From: Flavobacteriaceae bacterium
GTDB lineage: Bacteria > Bacteroidota > Bacteroidia > Flavobacteriales > Flavobacteriaceae
Length of the DNA stretch: 34,713 nucleotides
Assembly (NCBI GenBank): GCA_013003555.1
Contig: JABDIV010000056.1
Location: 67,384-102,096, forward strand
Reading direction: 5' to 3'
The notes under the pieces are model-generated. The model did not search any database. It saw nothing but the letters and a program-made list of their open reading frames with translations, and was not told where the DNA came from. The position numbers were made by a program, and so were the translations under genes. Below are positions 1-8,330 of this stretch, piece by piece. How positions within the stretch are numbered: the stretch's first letter is position 1; each line of letters opens with the position of its first letter.

Positions 1-336
1 CCTATCGATTTTTGAAGGATCAACACCCTTGATTTTACAAACAAGTCGTAAATTCTGATGGGCCGACATATAAGGGTAAAAGTTGGGGCGTTCAATTATT
101 GCCCCGACTCGTTTTAGTGCGTCATGCGTTGTAACATTTCCATCGAACCAATGAAAATTACCCGATGTTTTATTTACGACATTTAAGACCATGCCCAGTG
201 TGGTCGATTTACCACTTCCATTCGGACCTAAAATACCATAAACATTGCCCTTGTTGATTGTAAAGCTAAGATTGCTAACCGCAGTTAGGAAACCGAATTT
301 TTTGGTGAGATTATTAAGTGTAAGAATAGGCTCCAA
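1..336 (-). CDS. ABC transporter ATP-binding protein, 5' part only (runs off the left edge)
   Basis: Only the first 112 codons are present; the 3' end lies outside the window. The translation shows a Walker A motif GPNGSGKST at residues 37-45, and further on an IERPNFYPYMSAHQNL stretch, which is typical of the BcrA/NatA-like ATPases that drive ABC-2 type exporters. The protein would hydrolyse ATP on the cytoplasmic face of an inner-membrane exporter; the permease is probably encoded just outside the window. No in-frame ATG is available at the N-terminus. The best start is TTG at 336, with AGAGGA a few bases upstream. It is divergent from the gene at 435. The substrate cannot be inferred. Confidence 0.85.
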   Translation of the reverse strand, partial: MEPILTLNNLTKKFGFLTAVSNLSFTINKGNVYGILGPNGSGKSTTLGMVLNVVNKTSGNFHWFDGNVTTHDALKRVGAIIERPNFYPYMSAHQNLRLVCKIKGVDPSKIDR

Positions 337-434
337 AGTCCTCTTTATGATTGGTTATAAACGTAAGACGACAATGTATTAGAATTGTTACATTTCATTT
401 GATCATCGCCCCGAATTTGATTAACTTTAATCTT

Positions 435-1493
435 ATGGATGACCTAAAGATATCAAAAAAGAAACCTTCTTATCCCGTCTCGAAGCCATTGCATGAATAC
501 CTGACCACCTATAGGCGTAATATGCGTATTCCGGTTTTTTATGAAGATCTTTTGCGATTTCAGGGTTCCGTTTCTGTTTATGATGACAATAATGAAGATA
601 CTTTATGGATCAGGGTATATTACAATGATTTTGAAAGAGAAGAGATCGATCTTAGCTTAAAGAAGATTTACACCCTCTTACATTCCGATGGAAATGTGAC
701 CTCCATACCGTTTTTAACCATCGATGCTGTTGACTATTGTACCTTTGGAAATTCAAAACCCTTTCGTATTAAAATACGAAATGTTCTCAACGATAATTAT
801 ACCTATTTCTATGTAAAGAAGGCAGATGCCTCACGAATCTATGGCCTTGAGCTAGAACATATGCTGTCACCTTACAATCTTCATTTTTTAGTTTATAAGG
901 ACACGCTGATTGAAGAGCATATTGCAGGCATTCCCGGTGATATTTTTATCAAGGATATGTTACCGAATTGCAATAAGAATGAGCGCAGCATGATTGCCAA
1001 AGAATTTGTTAAATTCAATGAGCGCTGTATGATTCGTTTGCTAGGTGATATGAGGTCCTATAATTATGTGATTGTGCCGACACATGATTTTGACCATGTC
1101 GTTTATAAAATAAGGGCTATCGATTTTGATCAACAGTCTTACGAAGGAAAGTTTAATATTTATCGTCCGCAGTTCTTCAAGGAAAATTTCGAAATGGTTA
1201 AAATGGTTTCTGATCGATTTCAAAGTGCTTCGGTTGATCAATACAAGCTCGAAGAACGATCAATAATGGCTCAGCGTCTGTTGAGTTATGAAGGGCGAAT
1301 CGACACTTTAGTCGGTTGCATGGTCAACGATACGATCTCGAAAAAGGGACACATCGATCAACTCAAAGCTGAAATTTTTGAGTATACGCTGGATATCAAT
1401 TTTAAACGCAGTGCGAATATGGGTGAGATCTTAAAGTCGGCTTTAGAGTTTGTCAAGCGTAATTACAAGAGCGTACACACCGATTTTCTATAA
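435..1493 (+). CDS. Uncharacterised protein with divergent kinase/APH-fold motifs
   Basis: I do not recognise a named family for these 352 residues. Motifs in the right order for a protein-kinase-like or aminoglycoside-phosphotransferase fold are visible. There is a lysine pair at 128-129 followed by glutamates near 139-141 (candidate beta3 Lys and helix-C Glu), and a hinge-like EEHIAGIPGD at 160-169. LLGDMRSYN then places Asp205 and Asn210 in the GD-x4-N catalytic-loop spacing, and AIDFD at 228-232 sits where the metal-binding DFG/IDFD motif belongs. There is no signal peptide or membrane helix, so it should be cytoplasmic. The start is ATG 435; an upstream in-frame extension to 351 looks like leader sequence. 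The gene ends 3 bases from the convergent gene at 1497. Kinase activity is inferred; a degenerate non-catalytic fold is possible. Confidence 0.75.
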   Translation: MDDLKISKKKPSYPVSKPLHEYLTTYRRNMRIPVFYEDLLRFQGSVSVYDDNNEDTLWIRVYYNDFEREEIDLSLKKIYTLLHSDGNVTSIPFLTIDAVDYCTFGNSKPFRIKIRNVLNDNYTYFYVKKADASRIYGLELEHMLSPYNLHFLVYKDTLIEEHIAGIPGDIFIKDMLPNCNKNERSMIAKEFVKFNERCMIRLLGDMRSYNYVIVPTHDFDHVVYKIRAIDFDQQSYEGKFNIYRPQFFKENFEMVKMVSDRFQSASVDQYKLEERSIMAQRLLSYEGRIDTLVGCMVNDTISKKGHIDQLKAEIFEYTLDINFKRSANMGEILKSALEFVKRNYKSVHTDFL

Positions 1494-1496
1494 GGA

Positions 1497-2009
1497 TCAA
1501 TTCCAGTTTTCATCGAAGTCCATTTCCTCATAATCATCGAGATCATAACCGCCATCGGCATCACCTGAATCAAGATCTTCCCCTTCAAATGATATTTCCG
1601 GGGCCTCCTGTGGAATCTGGCCATGCACATACATCAGGTTGGGATAATCTGTGCCTTTAGACTCTTCAACTATTTCACCCAATTCGACAAAAAAGGTCCA
1701 CATACTCATGAAATCGTAGATATAAATAAGCTTGGTATTATCCTTATCCACTACATCTTCCAGGTAGGTCTCGTTCATCAGTCGGACAGGTTCGCTGCCT
1801 TCGCTCATGTCGAATAAACTAATTTCTTCGCCCTGGTTCCATTTGTCATCACTACGGTAAAACGAAGCCATTTCCATTCCGTCAAATCCGAAAGACTGGT
1901 TAATAGCATTATGAAGATCTTCAAAAGTGTCGGTTTGCCGGATTTCGATATCCCTGAAGATATCATCCTCTGTATCGTTATCTAATATGATTCTGAATCG
2001 GTAAATCAT
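1497..2009 (-). CDS. Plasmid pRiA4b ORF-3-like protein (PF07929 type)
   Basis: This 170-residue protein begins with a beta-rich segment (MIYRFRIILDN, then a DTFEDLHNAINQSFGF helix). It continues with SFYRSDDKW, the YIYDFMSMWTFFVELGEI stretch and a very acidic tail. That order matches the pRiA4b ORF-3-like (IS1096 passenger TnpR-like) family, whose biochemical role is not established. Flavobacterial members commonly end in this Asp/Glu-rich tail. No transposase or terminal repeats are nearby, so it is a chromosomal gene and not part of an insertion sequence. It lies 18 bases downstream of the heme A synthase gene and may be read from that operon, but a good promoter of its own sits within the end of that gene. 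Confidence 0.8.
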   Translation of the reverse strand: MIYRFRIILDNDTEDDIFRDIEIRQTDTFEDLHNAINQSFGFDGMEMASFYRSDDKWNQGEEISLFDMSEGSEPVRLMNETYLEDVVDKDNTKLIYIYDFMSMWTFFVELGEIVEESKGTDYPNLMYVHGQIPQEAPEISFEGEDLDSGDADGGYDLDDYEEMDFDENWN

Positions 2010-2014
2010 GGGTA

Positions 2015-2048
2015 CAAAAATATCATTTTATTTACTAAATCGATGCAA
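2015..2048 (-). promoter_or_regulatory. Predicted Bacteroidota promoter for the pRiA4b-like gene
   Basis: On the minus strand a -33-like TTG (2048-2046) is followed, after 23 bases, by TATTTTTG (2022-2015), an exact TAnnTTTG -7 box. It lies 5 bases upstream of the ATG at 2009, so the leader would be very short or absent. The -33 element falls inside the 3' end of the heme A synthase gene. Confidence 0.55.
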
Positions 2049-3041
2049 GGTGAAGGTCATTGCCATCAATAATAAAAAGGCACCCAGTTGATGGGCCACA
2101 CCAAGCCAAACCGGAACCTGCATCAAAATGGTCAACACGCCAAGCAAAAACTGCAGACCGACAAAAATTAGAAGGAGGTTCACTCCCAATCCCTGATATT
2201 TCGTTATAGCGATCGAACGTGTTCGCCACCAAAGGTAGAGGATAGAGAATACCACGAAATAAGCAAGCATACGATGCGCGAATTGCACACCGCTTTTCCC
2301 TTCAATGAAATTCTTGTAAAAGGGCTGCTGTTCGGTATAAACAGTTTCATGAAGAAACTTTCCTTCACTCATCATTGGCCAGTGATTATGAACAAAACCA
2401 GCATCTAATCCCGCTACAAACGCGCCATATATGATCTGAATAAACAGCAAGACAAAACACCATCGTATGGCATTCCGAATACCTTTTTGAACAGTTTTTT
2501 TATTCGGAAAGATTAGATCAAGGGCTACCCAAAGCGTATAAGAACAGGTTAGAAAGGCCGTTGATAAATGTGCAGCCAGGCGATAATGACTTACATCAGG
2601 CCGATCAACCAAACCGCTTTTTACCATATACCAGCCTAAAAATCCCTGGAATCCGCCTAAAAACAGTAAAACGATGGTTTTTTTGATCGTTTCCCTCGAG
2701 AGCCGTTTTCGCACCAGGAAATACATGAATGGAAAAATAAACACAAGTCCGATTACCCGTCCAAACACGCGATGCAGCCATTCCCAGAAATATATCGATT
2801 TGAAATCCTGGATGGTAAAATTATAATTTAACTTCTGATACTCCGGATATTGCTTGTAAAGTTCAAAAGCTTCTTCCCATTCGGCTTCATTCAAAGGAGG
2901 GATCGTTCCCGATATGAGATCGTAATCAGACATTGATAGGCCTGAATGCGTTAATCGGGTTATACCTCCAATGAGAACCATAATAAAAATCAGGATACAT
3001 CCCGTTAGAAGCCAATAAATGACCGGTTTGTTATCTTTCAT
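2028..3041 (-). CDS. ctaA: COX15/CtaA family heme A synthase
   Basis: This is an integral membrane protein of 337 residues with about eight helices that converts heme O to heme A for aa3-type cytochrome oxidase. The family signatures are present: [13 protein letters not shown] near the first helix, [12 protein letters not shown] in the first loop, and four heme-ligand histidine contexts ([36 protein letters not shown]). The long first loop is typical of the COX15-type (type 2) branch. The start ATG lies inside the end of the upstream nucleotidyltransferase gene, with an 11-base overlap that implies translational coupling. There is no other cytochrome oxidase gene in the window. Confidence 0.93.
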   Translation of the reverse strand: MKDNKPVIYWLLTGCILIFIMVLIGGITRLTHSGLSMSDYDLISGTIPPLNEAEWEEAFELYKQYPEYQKLNYNFTIQDFKSIYFWEWLHRVFGRVIGLVFIFPFMYFLVRKRLSRETIKKTIVLLFLGGFQGFLGWYMVKSGLVDRPDVSHYRLAAHLSTAFLTCSYTLWVALDLIFPNKKTVQKGIRNAIRWCFVLLFIQIIYGAFVAGLDAGFVHNHWPMMSEGKFLHETVYTEQQPFYKNFIEGKSGVQFAHRMLAYFVVFSILYLWWRTRSIAITKYQGLGVNLLLIFVGLQFLLGVLTILMQVPVWLGVAHQLGAFLLLMAMTFTLHRFSK

Positions 3042-4452
3042 GTGCTATTAATCCTAGTTTTTTTCCTTCTTCAAGCATGAGTTGGTAGGCCGCTTCAAAT
3101 TCATTCGGGATTTTGCCATCGAGGATAGCTTCTTTGATGGCCTCCTTGATGACCCCGATCTCCTTTGAGGGTTTCATCTTAAAGGTTTCCATAATGAGTT
3201 CACCTGAAACCGGTGGTTGAAAATTCCGAATATGGTCGCGTTCTTCGACTTCAACCATTTTCTGACGTACAAGTTTAAAATTATTGAGATACTTTTTATA
3301 CTTCTTCTCGTTTTTGGTGGTTATATCGGCCTCGCACATGGTCATGAGGTCATCGATATGTTCACCGGCATCAAAGATCAACCGCCTCACGGCCGAATCG
3401 GTAACAATATCATCCGACAAGGCAATAGGCCTCGAACTTAAAAGCACCAGATTCCGAACGTATTTCATCTTTTCGTTCAAGGGCATTTTTAGTCGTTTGA
3501 AAAGCCTATAAACCATTTTGGAACCCTCAAATTCGTGTCCGTGAAACGTCCAACCCGCTTTCTTATTAAACCGTTTGGTCGGGGCCTTTCCGATGTCGTG
3601 CAACAGCGCGGCCCATCGCAGCCATACGTTATCGGTGTTTTTTGAAATATTATCAACCACTTCAAGGGTGTGATAGAAGTTGTCTTTATGCCGTTGCCCT
3701 TCAATTTCATCAATGCCTTTCAAGGCTGTCAATTCGGGAAGGAAACGGTCAAGCAAACCGGTTTGATCCATTAGTAAAAATCCTGTCGAAGGCTTCGGGC
3801 AGCTAATAATTTTGTGCACCTCATCGACAATACGTTCTTCGGTAATAATATCGATACGATGCGAATTGGTACTGATGGCTTTTAAGGCTTCGGGATGAAT
3901 AGTAAAATCGAGTTGAGAGGCAAAGCGAATTGCCCGTAACATACGAAGCGGATCATCACTAAAGGTGATATCAGGATCCAGGGGTGTTCGAATGATTTTA
4001 TTTTTGAGATCTGAGAGGCCATCAAACGGATCCAATAAATCACCAAATCTGTGGGTATCAAGATCCAGGGCCAGAGCATTTATGGTAAAATCGCGCCTGT
4101 TTTGATCATCTTCAAGAGTTCCGGTTTCCACGATCGGATTCCGGCTATCTTTCGTATAGGACTCTTTTCGGGCACCAACGAACTCTATTTCCATGTCAAG
4201 ATGCCTTATCATGGCCGTGCCATAGGTTTTGAATACCTGAACCTTTGGTTGCCCGTCGAGTTGACCGGCTACCTCCCTGGCCAATTCGATTCCACTTCCA
4301 ACGGCAACGACATCGATATCTTTGTGCATTCCGCGCTCCAGAATAAAGTCACGCACGAATCCACCGATAACATATGCGTTTGTTTGCAGACGCGTGGCCG
4401 ATTCAGATATAATTCTGAAAATATCAGGTTCAAGTGCGTGTTTGAGATTCAT
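3031..4452 (-). CDS. CCA tRNA nucleotidyltransferase / poly(A) polymerase family with HD domain
   Basis: This 473-residue protein belongs to the class II nucleotidyltransferases. It has the GGFVRD loop near residue 30, a KDIDVV metal-binding DxD motif around 45-50, and the [10 protein letters not shown] signature near 120. The [17 protein letters not shown] head-domain motif lies near 165, and an HD-type metal-binding motif (LLHDIGK) lies near 285. It likely adds or repairs the 3' CCA end of tRNA; the HD domain suggests additional phosphohydrolase activity, as in other bacterial members. ATG 4452 is preferred over the TTG one codon upstream. It sits 33 bases downstream of the t6A-type gene, so two tRNA-maturation genes are adjacent, and it overlaps the heme A synthase gene by 11 bases. 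Confidence 0.92.
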   Translation of the reverse strand: MNLKHALEPDIFRIISESATRLQTNAYVIGGFVRDFILERGMHKDIDVVAVGSGIELAREVAGQLDGQPKVQVFKTYGTAMIRHLDMEIEFVGARKESYTKDSRNPIVETGTLEDDQNRRDFTINALALDLDTHRFGDLLDPFDGLSDLKNKIIRTPLDPDITFSDDPLRMLRAIRFASQLDFTIHPEALKAISTNSHRIDIITEERIVDEVHKIISCPKPSTGFLLMDQTGLLDRFLPELTALKGIDEIEGQRHKDNFYHTLEVVDNISKNTDNVWLRWAALLHDIGKAPTKRFNKKAGWTFHGHEFEGSKMVYRLFKRLKMPLNEKMKYVRNLVLLSSRPIALSDDIVTDSAVRRLIFDAGEHIDDLMTMCEADITTKNEKKYKKYLNNFKLVRQKMVEVEERDHIRNFQPPVSGELIMETFKMKPSKEIGVIKEAIKEAILDGKIPNEFEAAYQLMLEEGKKLGLIAHER

Positions 4453-4485
4453 CAATGGTACGACGACGTGTATTGTTGAGAGGCC

Positions 4486-5049
4486 TTATGCCCTGATCAC
4501 CGTTACCTGTCCATCATTTGTTAATTTGATTATTGACGAGGCTTTCGACGATCTTTTTTTGCGATGCAAATTTACAACATAGTCCACACCTTTTAAAATG
4601 TCGGCATGTATTTCTTCAAAGCATAATGGAGTGGGTTGGCCACTAAGGTTAGCGGAGGTTGAAACAATTGGTTTCTTGAAGGATTTTATAAGTGTTTTAC
4701 AGAAGTTGTCATTGGCAATGCGTATGGCCAGGGTGTCATCTGAAGAGACGATATTTTCTGAAATGCGCTTGGGCTTGTCATAGATAATTGTCGTGGGATT
4801 CTGAGCATACTTTATGATATTATAAGCAGCCTCGGGAACATGCTCGACATATTGTTTTAACATCCTGATTGAATCCACCATACATATCATGCTCTTGGTT
4901 TCATGACGTTGCTTTAAGGCATAGATTTTTTCGACAGCATCATAATTTGTCGCATCGCAACCGATTCCCCAGACGGTATCGGTTGGATACAGGATAAGCT
5001 GTCCTTTTTTAAGGGCGTTAATAGTATTTCTTATTTCCTGTTCTATCAT
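4486..5049 (-). CDS. L-threonylcarbamoyladenylate synthase (Sua5/YciO/YrdC family)
   Basis: This 187-residue single-domain protein makes threonylcarbamoyl-AMP from threonine, bicarbonate and ATP, the first step of the t6A37 modification of ANN-decoding tRNAs. Family marks are YPTDTVWGIGCDA near residue 20, KIYALKQR with the K-x-R substrate-binding pair, and STSANLSGQPTP near 130. The C-terminal Sua5 extension is absent, as in TsaC/YrdC. A YciO-type paralogue cannot be excluded, so no symbol is given. Its ATG overlaps the stop of the upstream pyruvyl transferase gene by 4 bases (ATGA type), pointing to co-translation. Confidence 0.9.
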   Translation of the reverse strand: MIEQEIRNTINALKKGQLILYPTDTVWGIGCDATNYDAVEKIYALKQRHETKSMICMVDSIRMLKQYVEHVPEAAYNIIKYAQNPTTIIYDKPKRISENIVSSDDTLAIRIANDNFCKTLIKSFKKPIVSTSANLSGQPTPLCFEEIHADILKGVDYVVNLHRKKRSSKASSIIKLTNDGQVTVIRA

Positions 5050-5960
5050 AGATTCAAATAATCGAATACACGATCAGCAAATTTACGATTGATATCGCGA
5101 CATTCTTCCAATACACCAGTATAAAAACCAGGCTTTTTTAAATCGTCTTCAAAAGAATCATATGAAGAAATAACTACTTTATACTTAAAATCAAAAAACT
5201 TAGAGGTCGTTGGAATCGCTATCACCTTTTTTTCCATGAGAATTCCCCAGTACATGGCATGGTAGCTGTCAGTTACCAGAATATGAGATTTTCCAATAAA
5301 TGAGATCATTTCTTCCAGGTTGGTTGTATTGGATGAAAGCGGATACTTCGCCAGCTTTTTGGCCAGATCTGGTCGTTTTGCAGATTTTTTCCCCATAAGG
5401 ATCCCGAATTCCTGTTCTTCATTGTAGGGCCGATCAAATATTTCATTCATACAACTCACGCAGGGCACCCATTCGAAGCCAAGGTTAAAATCCCGCACAC
5501 CCACAAGACCGAAGGCATTGAGATCGACATTATATCTTTTATTTGCATTAAAATTATGGTAATCTACTGCATTGTGTCCGGGTCCCCAAATAACAATTTT
5601 TTTCCCTTTTTTAGCCAATGCTTCAAAAAGTTTCATTTGAATTCCGAAATGTGGCAGATTGAGTAGTCCCCCACCTCCAATCACAAGATCATTATTAACA
5701 ACAGTTTTAATCCAGTGAGATCTGATTTTCGGACTTTTATTACGAATACCATAAATATCGAGAAACTGCCCTTGGAGTTCTTCGAAGTAGAGATATGGAG
5801 CACAGTAGAAATCGCCTACATTTTTTAAATCATGACGATGAATATTAACAACACCATTCGAGAATTGATCTGAACGAAGTACTTTTTTAGCAACATGCTT
5901 CTTTAGGGATTCTCCATCAAATACGGGGATTAATTCCCCGAGAATCTGTTTAATTTTCAT
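5046..5960 (-). CDS. Polysaccharide pyruvyl transferase family protein
   Basis: This 304-residue protein resembles PF04230 enzymes, which add ketal pyruvate to sugars of exopolysaccharide, cell-wall or lipid-linked glycans. Visible family features are NVGDFYCAPYLYF near residue 47, an IGGGGLL loop near 94, an IWGPGHN strand near 125, GVRD near 155, and a C-terminal nucleotide-binding-like segment ILVTDSYHAMYWGILM followed by KVIAIP. It is soluble, with no signal peptide. It is the first gene of the minus-strand operon and is divergent from the GT2 gene at 6019, with which it shares a short promoter region. The context of LPS-type glycosyltransferases suggests an envelope glycan as acceptor; this is an inference. 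Confidence 0.85.
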   Translation of the reverse strand: MKIKQILGELIPVFDGESLKKHVAKKVLRSDQFSNGVVNIHRHDLKNVGDFYCAPYLYFEELQGQFLDIYGIRNKSPKIRSHWIKTVVNNDLVIGGGGLLNLPHFGIQMKLFEALAKKGKKIVIWGPGHNAVDYHNFNANKRYNVDLNAFGLVGVRDFNLGFEWVPCVSCMNEIFDRPYNEEQEFGILMGKKSAKRPDLAKKLAKYPLSSNTTNLEEMISFIGKSHILVTDSYHAMYWGILMEKKVIAIPTTSKFFDFKYKVVISSYDSFEDDLKKPGFYTGVLEECRDINRKFADRVFDYLNL

Positions 5961-6018
5961 TTCTTTGTATGGAATTGAAACGAAATATAATAAAGTTTTA
6001 TCGACGCTAGGAATTTTA

Positions 6019-6822
6019 ATGAAATATATGTCTATCAGCCTGGTTATTCCGACTTACAATTGGCCTGAGGCCCTGGAACTTATTTTTCTAAGTTTGCTTT
6101 CACAACGTGTACTTCCCGATGAGTTGATCATTGCGGATGATGGTTCTACGCGTTCGACACATGAAATGATCGAAAAGTATCGACATCAATTAAAAATACC
6201 GCTGGTTCATTTGTGGCAGGAGGACAAAGGTTACAGGAAATCAATTATATTGAATAAAGCCATAGCAAAGGCCAAAGGTGATTATATTATCCAGATCGAT
6301 GGCGATTGTATCATGCATGAACATTTTATTTCGGATCATATTTCAGCTTCTTGTAAGAATACTTACCTCTATGGCTCCAGAGTCAATTTAAATCAGGAAT
6401 TGCTTAAAGAATTATTCGAAGAAAAAAAGATAAAATTTCCATTTTTTCAGCCTGGCCTGAAAAGGCGTACTCGCAATATTAGAATTCCGGTCCTCGGGAA
6501 ATTATTTTTCAGAACTAAAAAACTATCAAAGAAAATCAGAGGTTGTAATTTTTCCTTTTGGAGAAAGGATTTTATCGCTGTGAACGGATATAATGAAGAC
6601 ATAACAGGATGGGGAAGGGAGGATTCAGAATTAATCGTAAGAATGATAAATAATAGTGTTTTAGGCAAGAGGCTTCGCTATCGCGGTATAGTCTACCATA
6701 TCCATCATACGGTACGTTCTTCAAAAAAACTCGATATAAATTATGATATCCAACAACAGGCGATTCAGAAAAAGGTAATTTTTTGCGAAAATGGGATGGA
6801 TAAATACCTTAAGGAAATATGA
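6019..6822 (+). CDS. Family 2 glycosyltransferase (chondroitin-synthase-like GT2 with GT7-type C-terminus)
   Basis: This 267-residue cytosolic glycosyltransferase shows a GT-A fold. SLVIPTYNWPEAL is at the N-terminus, then IIADDGS near residue 38 and WQEDKGYRKSIILNKAI near 70. IQIDGDCIMHEHF carries the DxD metal site near 92, and GCNFSFWRKDF with GWGREDSEL near 175-200 is the C-terminal segment shared with GT7/chondroitin-polymerase-like enzymes. ATG 6019 is chosen because AGGAA lies just upstream and the family usually starts near here; 6028 and 5965 are alternatives. Its stop overlaps the start of the kinase-like gene by 4 bases (ATGA). A role in LPS core assembly is inferred from the neighbours. 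Confidence 0.88.
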   Translation: MKYMSISLVIPTYNWPEALELIFLSLLSQRVLPDELIIADDGSTRSTHEMIEKYRHQLKIPLVHLWQEDKGYRKSIILNKAIAKAKGDYIIQIDGDCIMHEHFISDHISASCKNTYLYGSRVNLNQELLKELFEEKKIKFPFFQPGLKRRTRNIRIPVLGKLFFRTKKLSKKIRGCNFSFWRKDFIAVNGYNEDITGWGREDSELIVRMINNSVLGKRLRYRGIVYHIHHTVRSSKKLDINYDIQQQAIQKKVIFCENGMDKYLKEI

Positions 6823-7574
6823 AATCGGTCATTCATCATAACTTCCAAAAATATAATAAGGAACTTAATGAAATTATCGATTCCTTTGATTTGGAAGGAC
6901 GGGTTTATGGCAATCAGGATCGAAACCAGCTTAAATTGTTTGAACTGGAGGATTTTACGATCAATATCAAATCCTTTAAAACCCCAAACTTTTTCAACCA
7001 GGTAGTATACAGGTTATTTCGAAAAAGTAAGGCTAAAAGATCATATGAACATGGGTTAAAATTGAGTGAACTCGGAATAGGAACCCCTTCACCAATTGCC
7101 TTTTATGAATTTCCAAAAAAACTTCTATTTAAAAGTAGTTTTTATATAAGCCTGCATATAAAATATGATCTGACATTCCGGGAATTAACCCACGATTTAA
7201 ACTATCCCGACCATGAAACTATTTTGAGGGCATTTACACGCTATACATATAAATTACACGAGAATAATATTCTGTTTTTAGATCACTCGCCCGGAAATAC
7301 ACTTATAAAGAAAATCGAAGATGGATATGCGTTCTATCTTGTAGATCTCAATCGCATGGTCTTTAAGCCACTCAACTTTAAAGACCGCATTGAGAATTTC
7401 CGTCGATTAACGGTACATCGATCGATGATTGAGACCATGAGTGATGAATATGCCAGGATCAGTGGTTTTGATTATAATCAAATCGTTGATATGATGTGGT
7501 CCTCCACTGAAGAATTTCAAAAGAAATTCCATCGCAAACGTCGACTTAAAAAACGGTTGAAACTCGAGAGTTGA
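6819..7574 (+). CDS. WaaP/Kdo-kinase-like LPS core kinase
   Basis: This 251-residue protein has the small kinase fold of LPS heptose/Kdo kinases. A candidate ATP-anchoring lysine lies in NIKSFK (residue 51), followed by a YEHGLKLSELGI helix with Glu77. HENNILFLDHSPGNTLI puts Asp155 and Asn160 in the D-x4-N catalytic spacing, and YLVDLNRM has Asp176 as the DFG-equivalent. The VYRLFRKSKAKRSYEHG segment resembles the family's helix-C region. It would phosphorylate a core sugar from the cytoplasmic face. It is translationally coupled to the GT2 gene and ends one base from the convergent WaaE-like gene. The exact sugar cannot be read from the sequence. Confidence 0.85.
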   Translation: MKSVIHHNFQKYNKELNEIIDSFDLEGRVYGNQDRNQLKLFELEDFTINIKSFKTPNFFNQVVYRLFRKSKAKRSYEHGLKLSELGIGTPSPIAFYEFPKKLLFKSSFYISLHIKYDLTFRELTHDLNYPDHETILRAFTRYTYKLHENNILFLDHSPGNTLIKKIEDGYAFYLVDLNRMVFKPLNFKDRIENFRRLTVHRSMIETMSDEYARISGFDYNQIVDMMWSSTEEFQKKFHRKRRLKKRLKLES

Positions 7575-8330
7575 TCAAGGGCGATTTCTTCTCAGTAACC
7601 AGAGCTTTACATATCGCATAAATACCACGTAGCACTGAATATAGGCAATCGTAAGACCAACGACACCATCTCTAAATCCGCTTTGTACGATGTAATGCTT
7701 AAAAAACCCCCAAAACGGTTTAATAACGAAGTGATAGGGTGTTAACTTACCGGTTTTGGCATCGTAATCTTGAGCTTGCAAGCCGGCATAACGATTCATT
7801 TTCTCCATATAGAGGTCCAGACTTCTGTAAGTATTGTGGTATAGTTTGTTGGATAACCGTCCGACTGCCCCATTTGTTTCAATCTCTTCATGAACATGCT
7901 GTAGTCCATATCGGCATTTGTCTCGATGAAATAACCGAATCACCTTGTCGTTTCTCCAGCCACTATAATTCACGCGCTTACCCATGAAATGATTTATGCG
8001 TCCTATCCAGAAAGCGTCATAGTTACCCGGACCTGACTTGAGGATGTCCTGAATTTCCTGTTTTAACTCCGGCGTAACCCTTTCATCGGCATCGACCAAT
8101 AAGATCCATTCATGCTCAGCCTGGGGAATGGCCCAATTTTTCTGAGAGGCCGAATTTTCATATTTGCGCCTGATCACCCGGGTCGCCAATTCTTGTGCGC
8201 GTTCGTAGGTCCCGTCGGAACTGTAGCTGTCAACAACCAAAACCTCATCGGCAAAATCAACCGATGCAATCACCGCATCGATATTATGACGTTCGTTTCC
8301 GGTTGGTATGATAGCGGTTAATTTAAGCAT
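7575..8330 (-). CDS. WaaE/KdtX-like family 2 glycosyltransferase
   Basis: This 251-residue GT2 enzyme has the hallmark order of the WaaE-like LPS-core transferases. LTAIIPTGNERHNI is at the start and VDFADEVLVVDSYSSDGT comes near residue 25. Next are SASQKNWAIPQAEHEWILLVDADERV with the DAD metal motif near 77, then YSGWRNDKVIRLFHRDKCRY and a VHEEIE segment. A basic, hydrophobic C-terminal region suggests membrane association. The known relatives add glucose or a similar hexose to the first heptose of the core. The start overlaps the heptosyltransferase gene by 8 bases, so the two probably work in the same pathway and operon. Confidence 0.9.
   Translation of the reverse strand: MLKLTAIIPTGNERHNIDAVIASVDFADEVLVVDSYSSDGTYERAQELATRVIRRKYENSASQKNWAIPQAEHEWILLVDADERVTPELKQEIQDILKSGPGNYDAFWIGRINHFMGKRVNYSGWRNDKVIRLFHRDKCRYGLQHVHEEIETNGAVGRLSNKLYHNTYRSLDLYMEKMNRYAGLQAQDYDAKTGKLTPYHFVIKPFWGFFKHYIVQSGFRDGVVGLTIAYIQCYVVFMRYVKLWLLRRNRP

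Noticed and set aside
1497..2009. pRiA4b ORF-3-like gene as part of a mobile element
   Set aside because: No transposase, terminal inverted repeats or target duplication nearby; the gene is embedded in housekeeping operons.
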